DNA of 62,169 nucleotides, taken from a virus. Position numbers and translations under genes: made by a program. The stretch spans positions 1-62,169 of the IMG/VR virus record IMGVR_UViG_3300011116_000128. The stretch is one strand, 5' to 3'. The notes below the pieces were generated by a model. The model was not told where the DNA came from. It ran no database searches and saw only the letters and a program-made list of their open reading frames with translations. The stretch's first letter is position 1; the number at the start of each line of letters is the position of its first letter. Shown one piece after another: positions 30,819 through 38,432 of the stretch.

Positions 30819-31652
30819 ATGGCATATCCTGTCGTATCAGCGCCGTACGGTTTGTTGCCGCAGAACCTTATTGGAGGTCAAGTATTTGCAGGTTCTACCC
30901 GCATGTACAACATCCAGTACGGCTATGCAACCAGCATCTTCTACGGTGATTTCGTTGTTCTATCCCGTGGCTTTGCCACACGCGCCTCGGTCTCTACCGG
31001 CTCTAGTCTGAATCAGACCGTCGGTATTTTCTTGGGTTGCACCTACACCAATCCCACAACTAAGCAGAAGTTGTTTTCCCAGTATTGGCCCGCAAGCACC
31101 GCTGCCGGTGATTGCCAAGCCTACATCTTGGATGACCCGGATGCTGTGTTCAAGGCGGTTGTGTGCAGTTCCGGCACTACCGTTGCTTCCGGCGCTATGG
31201 CGATGATTGGCACTAACCTGTCTGCCATCGACAACACCGGCAACGCCAATACCGGTAACTCGGCTAATGCCATTCTGGCTCCTACTGCCACTCCTGTGAC
31301 CACCACCTTGCCCCTGCGTATGGTTGGTTTGGTGCAAGAGACGGCAGTTGCCTTGGGTACTGCTACTTACAGTTCGGGTACTTCCACCTTGACCGTGAGT
31401 GCGCTGCCTAATGCGTTGCCTGTTGGTACGGACGTTTCTGTGTTGACCACTAGCGGTCAAGTTGCACAGACGGGTTCTTTTGTGGCTACCGCAGCGGCTG
31501 CTGGCGCGACTTCTGTTGTGCTGAACCAAGCTGCTACGTTCACACTGAACTCTGGCGTGTACGGAGCAACCGTTGTCTTTACCCAGTACCCTGAAGTCTT
31601 GGTCAAGTTGAACCAAGGTCTGCATGGCTACTACTCTGCCACTGGCGCATAA
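30819..31652 (+). CDS. Capsid-associated / head decoration-like protein, 277 aa
   Basis: The N-terminal half (YPVVSAPYGLLPQNLIGGQV and RGFATRASVSTGSSLNQTVG) is the signature of a protein regularly encoded right before the major capsid protein in this phage type. The C-terminal half is Thr/Ala/Val-rich beta structure (YSSGTSTLTVSALPN). A capsid-surface or head-stabilising role is inferred. A good SD precedes the ATG. Confidence 0.6.
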   Translation: MAYPVVSAPYGLLPQNLIGGQVFAGSTRMYNIQYGYATSIFYGDFVVLSRGFATRASVSTGSSLNQTVGIFLGCTYTNPTTKQKLFSQYWPASTAAGDCQAYILDDPDAVFKAVVCSSGTTVASGAMAMIGTNLSAIDNTGNANTGNSANAILAPTATPVTTTLPLRMVGLVQETAVALGTATYSSGTSTLTVSALPNALPVGTDVSVLTTSGQVAQTGSFVATAAAAGATSVVLNQAATFTLNSGVYGATVVFTQYPEVLVKLNQGLHGYYSATGA

Positions 31653-31662
31653 GGAGTAAATT

Positions 31663-32574
31663 ATGGCTATTTCACGTGCCCAGCTGCTTAAAGAGCTGCT
31701 TCCAGGGCTTAACGCCTTGTTTGGTCTGCAGTACAAGACCTACGATCAAGAACACGAAGAGATCTACGAAACCGAGACCTCTGAGCGTTCTTTTGAAGAG
31801 GAAACTAAACTGTCTGGCTTCAGTGCTGCACCTGTCAAAAACGAGGGTTCCGCCCTTGCTTATGACAATGCTCAAGAGGCATGGACTGCTCGTTACAACC
31901 ACGAAACCATTGCTTTGGGCTTCTCCCTGACGGAAGAGGCAATCGAAGACAACCTGTATGACAGCTTGTCCGCTCGTTACACCAAAGGTCTGGCCCGTGC
32001 TATGGCGTACACCAAGCAGGTTAAAGCTGCTGCTGTTATCAACAACGGTTTTGCATCCAACTATGTTGGCGGCGACGGCGTATCGTTGTTCAGCACTGCC
32101 CATCCATTGACCAATGGTGGAACCAACAGCAATCGTCCTACCACTGCTGCCGATTTGAATGAGACTTCCCTGGAAGCCGCAGTCATTCAGATCGCTGCTT
32201 GGACTGATGAGCGCGGTTTGCTGATTGCAGCCAAGCCTAAGAAGCTGATTGTTCCTCCTGCTCTGATGTTCGTTGCTACTCGTCTGTTGGAAACCAGCCT
32301 GCGCGTTGGTACTACCGACAACGATATCAATGCGTTGAAGAACAACGGTTCAATCCCTGGCGGCTACGCCGTTAACCACTACTTGACCGACACTAACGGC
32401 TGGTACTTGACCACTGACGTTCCAAACGGCATGAAGCACTTTGTTCGTACCCCTCTTTCGAATGGTATGGACGGTGACTTTGACACTGGTAACGTCCGTT
32501 ACAAGTCCCGTGAGCGTTATTCGTTCGGCTGGTCTGACCCACTGGGCATGTTCGGTTCTCCCGGCTCGTCCTAA
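31663..32574 (+). CDS. Major capsid protein (Mu gpT / HK97-fold type), 303 aa
   Basis: Contains the gpT-like pattern: RSFEEETKLSGFSAAPVKNE, ALAYDNAQEAWTARYNHETI, GFSLTEEAIEDNLYDSLSAR, LFSTAHPL, a central domain and RERYSFGWSDPLGMFGS near the C-terminus. These phages usually assemble it with a separate scaffold, as here. The N-terminal arm (ISRAQLLKELLPGLNALFGL) and residues 91-113 reappear, in swapped order, in the small early protein at 14878. A strong terminator follows. Confidence 0.88.
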   Translation: MAISRAQLLKELLPGLNALFGLQYKTYDQEHEEIYETETSERSFEEETKLSGFSAAPVKNEGSALAYDNAQEAWTARYNHETIALGFSLTEEAIEDNLYDSLSARYTKGLARAMAYTKQVKAAAVINNGFASNYVGGDGVSLFSTAHPLTNGGTNSNRPTTAADLNETSLEAAVIQIAAWTDERGLLIAAKPKKLIVPPALMFVATRLLETSLRVGTTDNDINALKNNGSIPGGYAVNHYLTDTNGWYLTTDVPNGMKHFVRTPLSNGMDGDFDTGNVRYKSRERYSFGWSDPLGMFGSPGSS

Positions 32575-32596
32575 GTTAGGGTTTAACCCAGCAGAG

Positions 32597-32620
32597 AAAG
32601 GCCCCTTCGGGGGCCTTTTT
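32597..32620 (+). terminator. Intrinsic terminator after the capsid gene
   Basis: GGCCCC TTCG GGGGCC with flanking AAA/TTT and a five-T tail, starting 23 bases after the capsid stop. The highly stable TTCG loop makes this one of the clearest terminators here. It would end the capsid transcript and let the next genes be driven separately. Confidence 0.88.
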
Positions 32621-32639
32621 CATTGACTGCACACAATTA

Positions 32640-32655
32640 AAAAATGGTGTATATT
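32640..32655 (+). promoter_or_regulatory. Promoter-like motif before the tail-region genes
   Basis: AAAAATGGTGTATATT contains a -10-like TATATT at 32650-32655 and matches the small-RNA promoter motif at 11496-11511 in 14 of 16 positions. TTGACT upstream (32623-32628) is 21 bases away, too far for a standard sigma-70 -35, so an activator or extended -10 mechanism may apply. Confidence 0.5.
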
Positions 32656-32664
32656 GCACTCATT

Positions 32665-32721
32665 CCGGGGTTACCGGCGTATCAAACTAGTCCCGGCTAG
32701 GCGACATACCGATTGATACGC
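32665..32721 (+). ncRNA. Pseudoknot-like 5' leader
   Basis: Stem 1 pairs CCGGG (32665-32669) with CCCGG (32692-32696), extendable by a G-U pair. Stem 2 pairs GCGTATCAA (32677-32685) with TTGATACGC (32713-32721), a perfect nine-base-pair helix. The stems interlock as an H-type pseudoknot. Transcription from the adjacent -10 would begin at about 32662, so the fold would form the very 5' end of the mRNA for the gene at 32746. A cis-regulatory or stabilising leader is inferred; no known riboswitch class was recognised. Confidence 0.5.
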
Positions 32722-32745
32722 TTTACTTGTATGTAAGGACTCATT

Positions 32746-33225
32746 ATGGGATTCGCAACTCATCTTGGCCCGTGGCTGCTTGGCACGGTCAAAAACACCA
32801 CCGGTACTACCGCTGGAACCATCCGTAATACGGGTACTGCAATCGTTTGCCAAAGCGCAGCCGTTACTTATGCTGACGCCGCCACTTCTTCGGCGTTCAC
32901 TATTCCCGCTGGTTCGATGATTACGTCAATTCAATTGCCGCAGTCAACCACCTTTACTGGCACGTCGGGAGTGATTACGGTCTATTTGAACGGTACGGCC
33001 TTGGCTACCTGCTCCGCAATTACCGGCGGTTCGGCTGGCGTAATCACCTTTACCGGCACGGCAGCACAAATGGCTGTATGGCTGAACATCGGTACTACTG
33101 ATGGCATCATCACCTACACGATGGCAAGCAGCGGTTCGCTGTCGGCTGGTGCAGGTAGCTTGATAATGGCCTACGCTGTGCGTGACTCCAGTGGCAATCA
33201 ATACCCGCCCGCTAACCAGCAGTAA
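32746..33225 (+). CDS. Virion protein, beta-rich, 159 aa
   Basis: Starts MGFATHLGPWLLGTVKNTTG and continues as Thr/Gly/Ala-rich beta structure with AATSSAFTIPAGSMITSIQL. Proteins with this opening sit after the capsid gene in related phages and are probably virion decoration or structural components. It follows the pseudoknot leader directly and is closed by a GC-rich hairpin. Confidence 0.55.
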   Translation: MGFATHLGPWLLGTVKNTTGTTAGTIRNTGTAIVCQSAAVTYADAATSSAFTIPAGSMITSIQLPQSTTFTGTSGVITVYLNGTALATCSAITGGSAGVITFTGTAAQMAVWLNIGTTDGIITYTMASSGSLSAGAGSLIMAYAVRDSSGNQYPPANQQ

Positions 33226-33233
33226 TTAGTCTT

Positions 33234-33256
33234 GGGGGCTTCGGCCCCCGCTTTAT
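33234..33256 (+). terminator. Stem-loop after the 32746 gene
   Basis: GGGGGC TTCG GCCCCC followed by GCTTTAT. The stem is strong but the T-run is short and an SD for the next gene follows at once, so read-through or a transcript-stabilising role is likely. Confidence 0.6.
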
Positions 33257-33268
33257 AGGAGATTAGTT

Positions 33269-33559
33269 ATGCAACAGACAGACGTTAAGAGCGCCCATGC
33301 GAGTGCAGCAGCTACGCTGTTCAACGGGCCAACACGCCTGAAGGGCTTGATTATTTGCCCCGCAGTAAGCACTGCGGCAACTGTGCAGTTCAAAGATGGC
33401 GGGTCGTCTGGAACAGTGCTGCTGGAAATTGATATTGCCAGCAACACCAACCCCAACACCTACACGTTTGACATCCCCGGAGAGGGGATTAAGTTCAGCA
33501 GCACTTTGTACCTTGCTTTGAGCGCATCGGTTACCGGTGTGACGGTGTTCTATGGCTAA
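33269..33559 (+). CDS. Small virion-type protein, 96 aa
   Basis: Beta-rich (RLKGLIICPAVSTAATVQFK, YTFDIPGEGIKFSSTLYLAL), like a single jelly-roll or Ig-like domain. The phrase FDIPGEGIKF is common in small phage structural proteins. It overlaps the next gene by eight bases. Confidence 0.55.
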   Translation: MQQTDVKSAHASAAATLFNGPTRLKGLIICPAVSTAATVQFKDGGSSGTVLLEIDIASNTNPNTYTFDIPGEGIKFSSTLYLALSASVTGVTVFYG

Positions 33560-33797
33560 ATCACCTGCATGGACACGCAAGGAAGGCAAGAACCCCAACG
33601 GCGGCTTGAACGCCAAGGGACGGGCCTCCGCCAAAAAGCAAGGGATGAATTTGAAACCTCCCCAGCCGGAAGGAGGCAGCAGGCGCGACTCCTTCTGCGC
33701 AAGGATGGAAGGCATGAAGAAAAAGCTCACCAGCGAGAAAACAGCCAAAGACCCGAATTCCCGTATCAATAAGAGCCTGCGGGCATGGAACTGCTGA
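33552..33797 (+). CDS. DUF6321-like basic protein, 81 aa
   Basis: Starts AKSPAWTRKEGKNPNGGLNA and contains QPEGGSRRDSFCARMEGMKK and DPNSRINKSLRAWNC. This matches a conserved phage family I recall as DUF6321 (name not checked). The protein is very basic and flexible, so nucleic-acid or virion association is plausible, but the function is unknown. It begins a cluster of small basic proteins. Confidence 0.65.
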   Translation: MAKSPAWTRKEGKNPNGGLNAKGRASAKKQGMNLKPPQPEGGSRRDSFCARMEGMKKKLTSEKTAKDPNSRINKSLRAWNC

Positions 33798-33798
33798 T

Positions 33799-34011
33799 AT
33801 GACTGAACATAACGACACTGTCAAAAGCATCCTAGATGTCACAGCTATCTTTACTACACTGGGTGCATTTTTGGAATGGATTTCTCCTGTGTTTGGCCTT
33901 ATTGGAGCCGTTGTTGGTCTGATGCGTATCGTTGAGATGGCTACAGGAAAGCCTTTCTCAGATGTCTTTAAGTGGAAAAAGAAGAAAGACGACGATGCCG
34001 AGCACAAGTAA
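33799..34011 (+). CDS. Small membrane protein, possible holin-like, 70 aa
   Basis: Hydrophobic segments (ILDVTAIFTTLGAFLEWI and PVFGLIGAVVGLMRIVEM) followed by a strongly charged tail (KWKKKKDDDAEHK). Two short spans with a charged C-terminus resemble class II holins, although a better 3TM holin candidate lies at 47042. It overlaps the next gene by 17 bases. Confidence 0.5.
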   Translation: MTEHNDTVKSILDVTAIFTTLGAFLEWISPVFGLIGAVVGLMRIVEMATGKPFSDVFKWKKKKDDDAEHK

Positions 34012-34531
34012 AAAACAGCACAATTTCATGGCAGCGGTGGCGCACAGCCCATCGTTTGCCAAGAAAGCAGGGGTTCCACAGTCAGTGGGCCAAGATTTTG
34101 TAAACGCGGATAAGGGCCGCAAATTTTCTAAAGGTGGTAATACTATGGCTACACAAATGGATCCCCGCGTTATGAAAATGATGTTGGACATGAAACGCAA
34201 GCAAGATATGAATTCTCAAGTCATGCCATCCACTTCCCGAACTGGGCTGGGTGGTGGACTGTCTGGCGGGCTTGGCGCAAGCAGCGGCATGAAAAAAGGT
34301 GGCATGGCTAAGTTTGAAAAGTCCGGCAAAGACATGGAAAAGGGCATGAAAGAAGGCTCCAAAAAAGACATGATGGCGGACAGAATGCAAATGGGTATGA
34401 AACGTGGTGGTGCTACTAAGAAGATGGCTGGCGGCGGCCTTGCTGCTGGTCACAAGAGTGCTGATGGAATTGCTCAACGCGGCAAGACCAAAGGCAAAGA
34501 CATTGCAATGAAACGCGGCGGCAAATGCTAA
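33995..34531 (+). CDS. Basic Gly/Met/Lys-rich protein, 178 aa
   Basis: The first 50 residues (STSKKQHNFMAAVAHSPSF and KAGVPQSVGQDFVNADKG) match a small widespread phage protein. The rest is a low-complexity basic region with repeated KKGG, KRGG and Met-rich helices, ending ADGIAQRGKTKGKDIAMKRG. ADGIAQRGKT also ends the next protein. It looks like a fusion of the short family with a low-complexity tail; an internal ATG near 34145 might start a shorter product. DNA or scaffold binding is a guess from charge. Confidence 0.55.
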   Translation: MPSTSKKQHNFMAAVAHSPSFAKKAGVPQSVGQDFVNADKGRKFSKGGNTMATQMDPRVMKMMLDMKRKQDMNSQVMPSTSRTGLGGGLSGGLGASSGMKKGGMAKFEKSGKDMEKGMKEGSKKDMMADRMQMGMKRGGATKKMAGGGLAAGHKSADGIAQRGKTKGKDIAMKRGGKC

Positions 34532-34541
34532 GGAGCTAATC

Positions 34542-34814
34542 ATGGCTGATGACAAAAAACCGTCCAATTACGACGAAGTAATGGACGCCAAAACACAGGC
34601 AAAAAGGGACGCTGCGTATGAAGCTTCTCTGACCAATACGGAGCCAAGCCCAACTCCAAAGTACAACGCTGGCGCAGGTCAAGGTTTGCGTGGGGTTAAA
34701 AGGATGGCTTCTGGTGGTTCTGCATCTAGCCGAGCCGATGGCATTGCTCAACGCGGTAAAACTCGTGGCACCATTGTTATGTGTGGTGGTGGGATGGCTG
34801 GGGGCAAAAAGTGA
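34542..34814 (+). CDS. Small basic protein with ADGIAQRGKT motif, 90 aa
   Basis: Polar N-terminal half (KPSNYDEVMDAKTQAKRD), then KRMASGGSASSRADGIAQRG and a Gly-rich end (MCGGGMAGGKK). It shares its ADGIAQRGKT core with the previous gene, which suggests duplication. Its stop overlaps the GTG of the next gene. Confidence 0.55.
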   Translation: MADDKKPSNYDEVMDAKTQAKRDAAYEASLTNTEPSPTPKYNAGAGQGLRGVKRMASGGSASSRADGIAQRGKTRGTIVMCGGGMAGGKK

Positions 34815-35086
34815 TAGCTTCTCGCGGCATGGGTGCTATCAACCCATCCAAAATGCCCGGCGCGAAGAAAAAAGCCCGCCGGGACGACACTGACTTCACG
34901 CAGTATGCGGAAGGCGGCAAGGTAAATGCTGCGGGAAATTACACCAAACCCAGCTTGCGTAAACGCATCGTGTCTCAAGTAAAGGCAGCGGCTACGCAAG
35001 GCACTGGCGCTGGGCAGTGGTCAGCACGCAAAGCGCAGCTTGTGGCCAAGAAGTACAAAGCCGCTGGTGGAGGGTACAAAGATTGA
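34811..35086 (+). CDS. Small basic virion-region protein, 91 aa, GTG start
   Basis: Starts (GTG)IASRGMGAINPSKMPGAKK and contains YAEGGKVNAAGNYTKPSLRK and GQWSARKAQLVAKKYKAAGG, a pattern conserved in many phages of this type. The start is GTG 34811 in a GTGA overlap with the previous stop; an upstream ATG would give an unlikely Trp-rich N-terminus. Confidence 0.6.
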   Translation: MIASRGMGAINPSKMPGAKKKARRDDTDFTQYAEGGKVNAAGNYTKPSLRKRIVSQVKAAATQGTGAGQWSARKAQLVAKKYKAAGGGYKD

Positions 35087-35316
35087 AAGCACCGCAGCAA
35101 TCCCTGAAAGATTGGGCGGCCCAAAAATGGCGTACCAAGTCGGGAAAGCCATCGTCAAAAACAGGTGAGCGTTATCTCCCTGAAGCTGCTATAAAGTCTC
35201 TGTCCCCTGCCGAGTACGCTGCGACCACCAAAGCAAAACGAGCAGGCAAAGCAGCAGGCAAACAGTTTGTAGCCCAACCCAAAAGCATCGCAAAGAAAAC
35301 AGCAGGTTTTAGATAA
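35083..35316 (+). CDS. DUF5872-like basic protein, 77 aa, TTG start
   Basis: Contains LKDWAAQKWRTKSGKPSSKT, GERYLPEAAIKSLSPAEYAA and a basic tail. I recall the family as DUF5872 (not checked). TTG 35083 overlaps the previous stop (TTGA), continuing the tightly coupled series. Function unknown. Confidence 0.6.
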   Translation: MKAPQQSLKDWAAQKWRTKSGKPSSKTGERYLPEAAIKSLSPAEYAATTKAKRAGKAAGKQFVAQPKSIAKKTAGFR

Positions 35317-36248
35317 TGGCAACTACCGGCACCACAGCCTTTAATCTGGAGTTTACAGAACTCGCTGAAGAGGCTTGGGAGCGGGCTGGGCGCGAGATGC
35401 GCTCTGGCTATGATTTGCGTACTGCCCGTCGATCATTGAACTTGATGACCATTGAATGGGCCAACCGCGGTCTCAACATGTGGACCATTGAGACGGGCAC
35501 GATTACGTTGACCCAGGGATTGAACACGTATGCACTACCCACAGACACGATTGATTTGCTGGACCATGTAATCCGAACTCAACCCAATGTTGCGTCAACC
35601 CAGGCTGATTTGAGCATTACCAGGATTAGTGTTTCTACCTACGCCACAATCCCCAACAAGCTGACCCAGGGCCGCCCAATTCAAGTGTGGATTCAGCGCT
35701 TGTCAGGTGAAACTAATCCAACTTCTTCAACGCTTGACGGCGCAATTACCTCAACGGCTGACTCCATTACGCTCAATACCGTTGTTGGCCTTGCTGGATC
35801 TGGCTACATCCGCCTGGACAGTGAAGACATCTATTACACCTACATTTCAGGGAATACCCTAGGTGGCGTGTTTCGCGGCCAAAACAATACGACAGCTGCA
35901 TCCCATGCAACTTCAACAGCAGTTAATGTTCCTCAGCTGCCAGCTATAACAGTGTGGCCTACGCCTGATGGATCGCAGACCTATCAATTTGTTTACTACC
36001 GGCTGCGCCGGGTCCAGGATGCTGGTAAGGGCGTTGAGACGGCCGATATGAATTTCCGGTTTTTGCCTTGCGTGGTAGCGGGCTTGGCTTATTACATAGC
36101 CATGAAGGTGCCTGAACTCCAAGGGCGGCTTGACATGCTAAAGGCGGTTTACGAAGAACAGTTCAAGCTTGCTGCTGGTGAAGACCATGAAAAAGCAACC
36201 TTGCGTCTTGTGCCCCGCATGGGATTTATTGGTGGAGGTGGGATGTAA
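35316..36248 (+). CDS. Head-tail adaptor / tail accessory protein (P22 gp4-like), 310 aa
   Basis: The N-terminal region FNLEFTELAEEAWERAGREM followed by DLRTARRSLNLMTIEWANRG is typical of the head-completion adaptor beneath the portal in short-tailed phages. A beta-rich insertion follows, then a C-terminal region with FVYYRLRRVQDAG. P22 gp4 is the functional analogue; sequence identity was not tested. The overlapping start and stop couple it to its neighbours. Confidence 0.6.
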   Translation: MATTGTTAFNLEFTELAEEAWERAGREMRSGYDLRTARRSLNLMTIEWANRGLNMWTIETGTITLTQGLNTYALPTDTIDLLDHVIRTQPNVASTQADLSITRISVSTYATIPNKLTQGRPIQVWIQRLSGETNPTSSTLDGAITSTADSITLNTVVGLAGSGYIRLDSEDIYYTYISGNTLGGVFRGQNNTTAASHATSTAVNVPQLPAITVWPTPDGSQTYQFVYYRLRRVQDAGKGVETADMNFRFLPCVVAGLAYYIAMKVPELQGRLDMLKAVYEEQFKLAAGEDHEKATLRLVPRMGFIGGGGM

Positions 36249-36658
36249 TGACCTCGCCATATGCATCTGGCAAATATTCAATCGCCGAATGTGATCGGTG
36301 CGGACAGCGATTTAAGCTGAAAAGATTGAAGGTTGAAGTCATAAAAACTAAACTCTATCAGTTGAAAGTTTGTGAGGAATGTTGGGATCCTGATCACCCA
36401 CAATTGCAGCTTGGCATGTACCCAGTCAATGATCCCCAGGCGGTGTACCAGCCCCGCCCGGACACGACATATGTGGCTGGCGGCTTGAATGGGTTGCAAC
36501 TGACTACTAACGGTCAAGGAACTCCAACAGGTGGCTCCAGGGACATTCAATGGGGGTGGTATCCTATTGGTGGATCTAGCGGTTTTGATGCGGTTTTGAC
36601 TCCAAATTACTTGGTCGGAACCACAAGTGTTGGCACGGTAACAGTAACGGTTTCATAG
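36248..36658 (+). CDS. Zinc-ribbon virion protein, 136 aa
   Basis: The N-terminal third holds two Cys pairs, CDRCG and CEECW, separated by a basic beta hairpin: a zinc ribbon as in many phage structural proteins. The C-terminal part is Gly/Thr-rich beta structure. A structural role near the head-tail joint is inferred from position. Confidence 0.55.
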   Translation: MTSPYASGKYSIAECDRCGQRFKLKRLKVEVIKTKLYQLKVCEECWDPDHPQLQLGMYPVNDPQAVYQPRPDTTYVAGGLNGLQLTTNGQGTPTGGSRDIQWGWYPIGGSSGFDAVLTPNYLVGTTSVGTVTVTVS

Positions 36659-36667
36659 GAGTCCATG

Positions 36668-36865
36668 ATGGCTAAAGAAGGCATGAAAAGTGATGTGGCG
36701 CAAGACAAGGCCATGATTAAGAAGGCGTTCAAGCAACACGATGCCCAAGAGCACAAAGGTGGCAAAGGCACTACGTTGAAGCTGAAAAAAGGTGGGCCCA
36801 CTACGGATGACCGTATGCGCCTTGGCCGTAATATGTCCCGCGCAAAAAATCAAGGGAGCAAGTAA
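36668..36865 (+). CDS. Small basic protein, 65 aa
   Basis: Lys/Gly-rich (SDVAQDKAMIKKAFKQHDAQ, then a KLKKGG stretch). ATG 36668 has AGGAG six bases upstream; an adjacent ATG at 36665 is too close to the SD. It belongs to the small basic series. Confidence 0.55.
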   Translation: MAKEGMKSDVAQDKAMIKKAFKQHDAQEHKGGKGTTLKLKKGGPTTDDRMRLGRNMSRAKNQGSK

Positions 36866-37116
36866 TGGCCTACAGCATGAAAAAGGGCGGTAAAGAAGTT
36901 GGCCAAGCCAGCGTTTATGCGCCTCCTCATACGATGGACGGCAAGGCTATGAAGGCGTCTTCAGGTCCTAATCGCAGCAAACTTGATACGCTTGATGTTG
37001 CAATCGGCGCATACAGTAAGTCCGCTGGTGACGAGCAAGTCAAAACAACTGGCATCAAGATGCGTGGCGCAGGCTGTGCAACTAAGGGCGTAATGTCAAG
37101 GGGCCCGATGGCATGA
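36865..37116 (+). CDS. Small basic protein, 83 aa
   Basis: Starts AYSMKKGGKEVGQASVYAPP and ends TGIKMRGAGCATKGVMSRGP, a C-terminal phrase common in related phages. The ATG overlaps the previous stop (TAATG), and its stop overlaps the adaptor gene that follows. Confidence 0.55.
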   Translation: MAYSMKKGGKEVGQASVYAPPHTMDGKAMKASSGPNRSKLDTLDVAIGAYSKSAGDEQVKTTGIKMRGAGCATKGVMSRGPMA

Positions 37117-37817
37117 ACTATTCTGAGCTTGTATCGGCGATACAGACCTACACAGAAAACAACTTTCCGACGATTACTCTCGCGGACGGTTCTACGGTCT
37201 CGTCTACGGCTCAGATTAACCGCTTCATTGAGCAGGCAGAGCAGCGCATCTACAACACGGTTCAGTTCCCATCTTTGCGCAAAAACGTAACGGGGACAAT
37301 CACGGCAAACAACAAGTATTTGTCTTGTCCTAATGATTTCTTAGCCCCTTACTCATTGGCTATTTACCCTAGCGGTGGAGGTGACTACACGTACTTGTTG
37401 AACAAAGATGTAAATTTTATGCGTGAGGCTTACCCCAACTCAACAAGCACGGGGATACCAAAGTACTACGCATTGTTTGGCCCGACTGTAAATGGTTCAA
37501 CAATTACAAATGAGCTAAGCATCATCCTGGGGCCAACGCCAGGAGTGACTTATTTAGCTGAGCTTCACTACTACTATTACCCAGAGTCCATCACTACCGC
37601 ATCAAGCGGACAAACATGGCTTGGCGACAACTTTGACTCTGTTTTGTTGTATGGTGCATTGGTTGAGGCTTACACATACATGAAGGGCGAGGCCGATTTG
37701 GTTGCCCTGTACGGCAAAAAATACGTTGAGGCATTGGCTCTGGCTAAACGTCTGGGTGATGGAATGGAGCGTCAAGACGCTTATCGCAGCGGCCAGCTCA
37801 GAGTTGAGGTTAGCTAA
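37113..37817 (+). CDS. SU10-type phage adaptor protein, 234 aa
   Basis: Starts NYSELVSAIQTYTENNFPT, followed by QINRFIEQAEQRIYNTVQFP and FDSVLLYGALVEAYTYMKGE. This is the helical-bundle adaptor pattern I associate with the SU10-adaptor family, which joins portal and tail. Position in the head-tail module agrees. It overlaps the next gene start by one base. Confidence 0.7.
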   Translation: MNYSELVSAIQTYTENNFPTITLADGSTVSSTAQINRFIEQAEQRIYNTVQFPSLRKNVTGTITANNKYLSCPNDFLAPYSLAIYPSGGGDYTYLLNKDVNFMREAYPNSTSTGIPKYYALFGPTVNGSTITNELSIILGPTPGVTYLAELHYYYYPESITTASSGQTWLGDNFDSVLLYGALVEAYTYMKGEADLVALYGKKYVEALALAKRLGDGMERQDAYRSGQLRVEVS

Positions 37818-38233
37818 TGTCCATTGTCCAAACTCAAACCACCAGCTTCAAGCAGGAGCTATATCAGGCGGTTCACAACCTGTCGTCTGACACCATCTAC
37901 ATCGCCTTGTACACGGGCGATGCAAACTTGAACGCAGACACAACGGCCTACACAAGCTCAAATGAAGTGGTGGCATCTGGTTACACGGCTGGCGGGCAAG
38001 CATTGACTGGTGTCTCCATCAGTTCATCGGGCTACACTGCCTACGTAAACTGGGCAAATGTGTCTTGGACTGCGGCTATCACCGCCCGGTGCGCCCTGAT
38101 TTACAACGTGACCCAAGGCAACAAGTCCATCGCCGTCATTGACTTCGGCGCAGACAAAACCTCGACTACCACGTTTACAATCACCATGCCCGCCAACACG
38201 GCTACCACTGCACTTATCAGGAGTTCAAATTGA
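37817..38233 (+). CDS. Virion protein, paralogue of 38433, 138 aa
   Basis: Contains FKQELYQAVHNLSSDTIYIA, then LYTGDANLNADTTAYTSSNE and a SGYTAGG motif, then Thr-rich beta strands. The gene at 38433 has the same order (FKAALYLAS, TTAYTATGEV, TNYTAGG), so the two arose by duplication. Tail or fibre-base location is inferred. Confidence 0.6.
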   Translation: MSIVQTQTTSFKQELYQAVHNLSSDTIYIALYTGDANLNADTTAYTSSNEVVASGYTAGGQALTGVSISSSGYTAYVNWANVSWTAAITARCALIYNVTQGNKSIAVIDFGADKTSTTTFTITMPANTATTALIRSSN

Positions 38234-38421
38234 TTGTTACGACGACCAAAGGCGACATGGACGACTCCCTGTTGGAGCATCGCACTGGCACGATTGACAA
38301 CGAGAACGAGTTGACTACGTGGGTTGAGTATTGGCTGGAAGGGGAGCTTGTCCACCGCTCAGCCCATGTGATTTTGAAACAGATGCCCAGCTTTGCTGGC
38401 GGCGAAACCGCAACCTTTTAA
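38230..38421 (+). CDS. Hypothetical protein, 63 aa, TTG start
   Basis: Acidic/Thr-rich start (TKGDMDDSLLEHRTGTIDNE), then ELTTWVEYWLEGELVHRSAH, a pattern found in small phage proteins. TTG overlaps the previous stop by four bases. No function known. Confidence 0.5.
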   Translation: MIVTTTKGDMDDSLLEHRTGTIDNENELTTWVEYWLEGELVHRSAHVILKQMPSFAGGETATF

Positions 38422-38432
38422 GGGGAAATACC

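Noticed and set aside
30960-31736. 258-codon minus-strand frame opposite the pre-capsid gene
   Set aside because: Shadow of a plus-strand virion gene with a good SD; no independent support.
38331-38432. Upstream extension of the 38433 gene
   Set aside because: Reads through the preceding gene in another frame; GTG 38433 has an AAGGGG site and gives similarity to its paralogue from the first residues.
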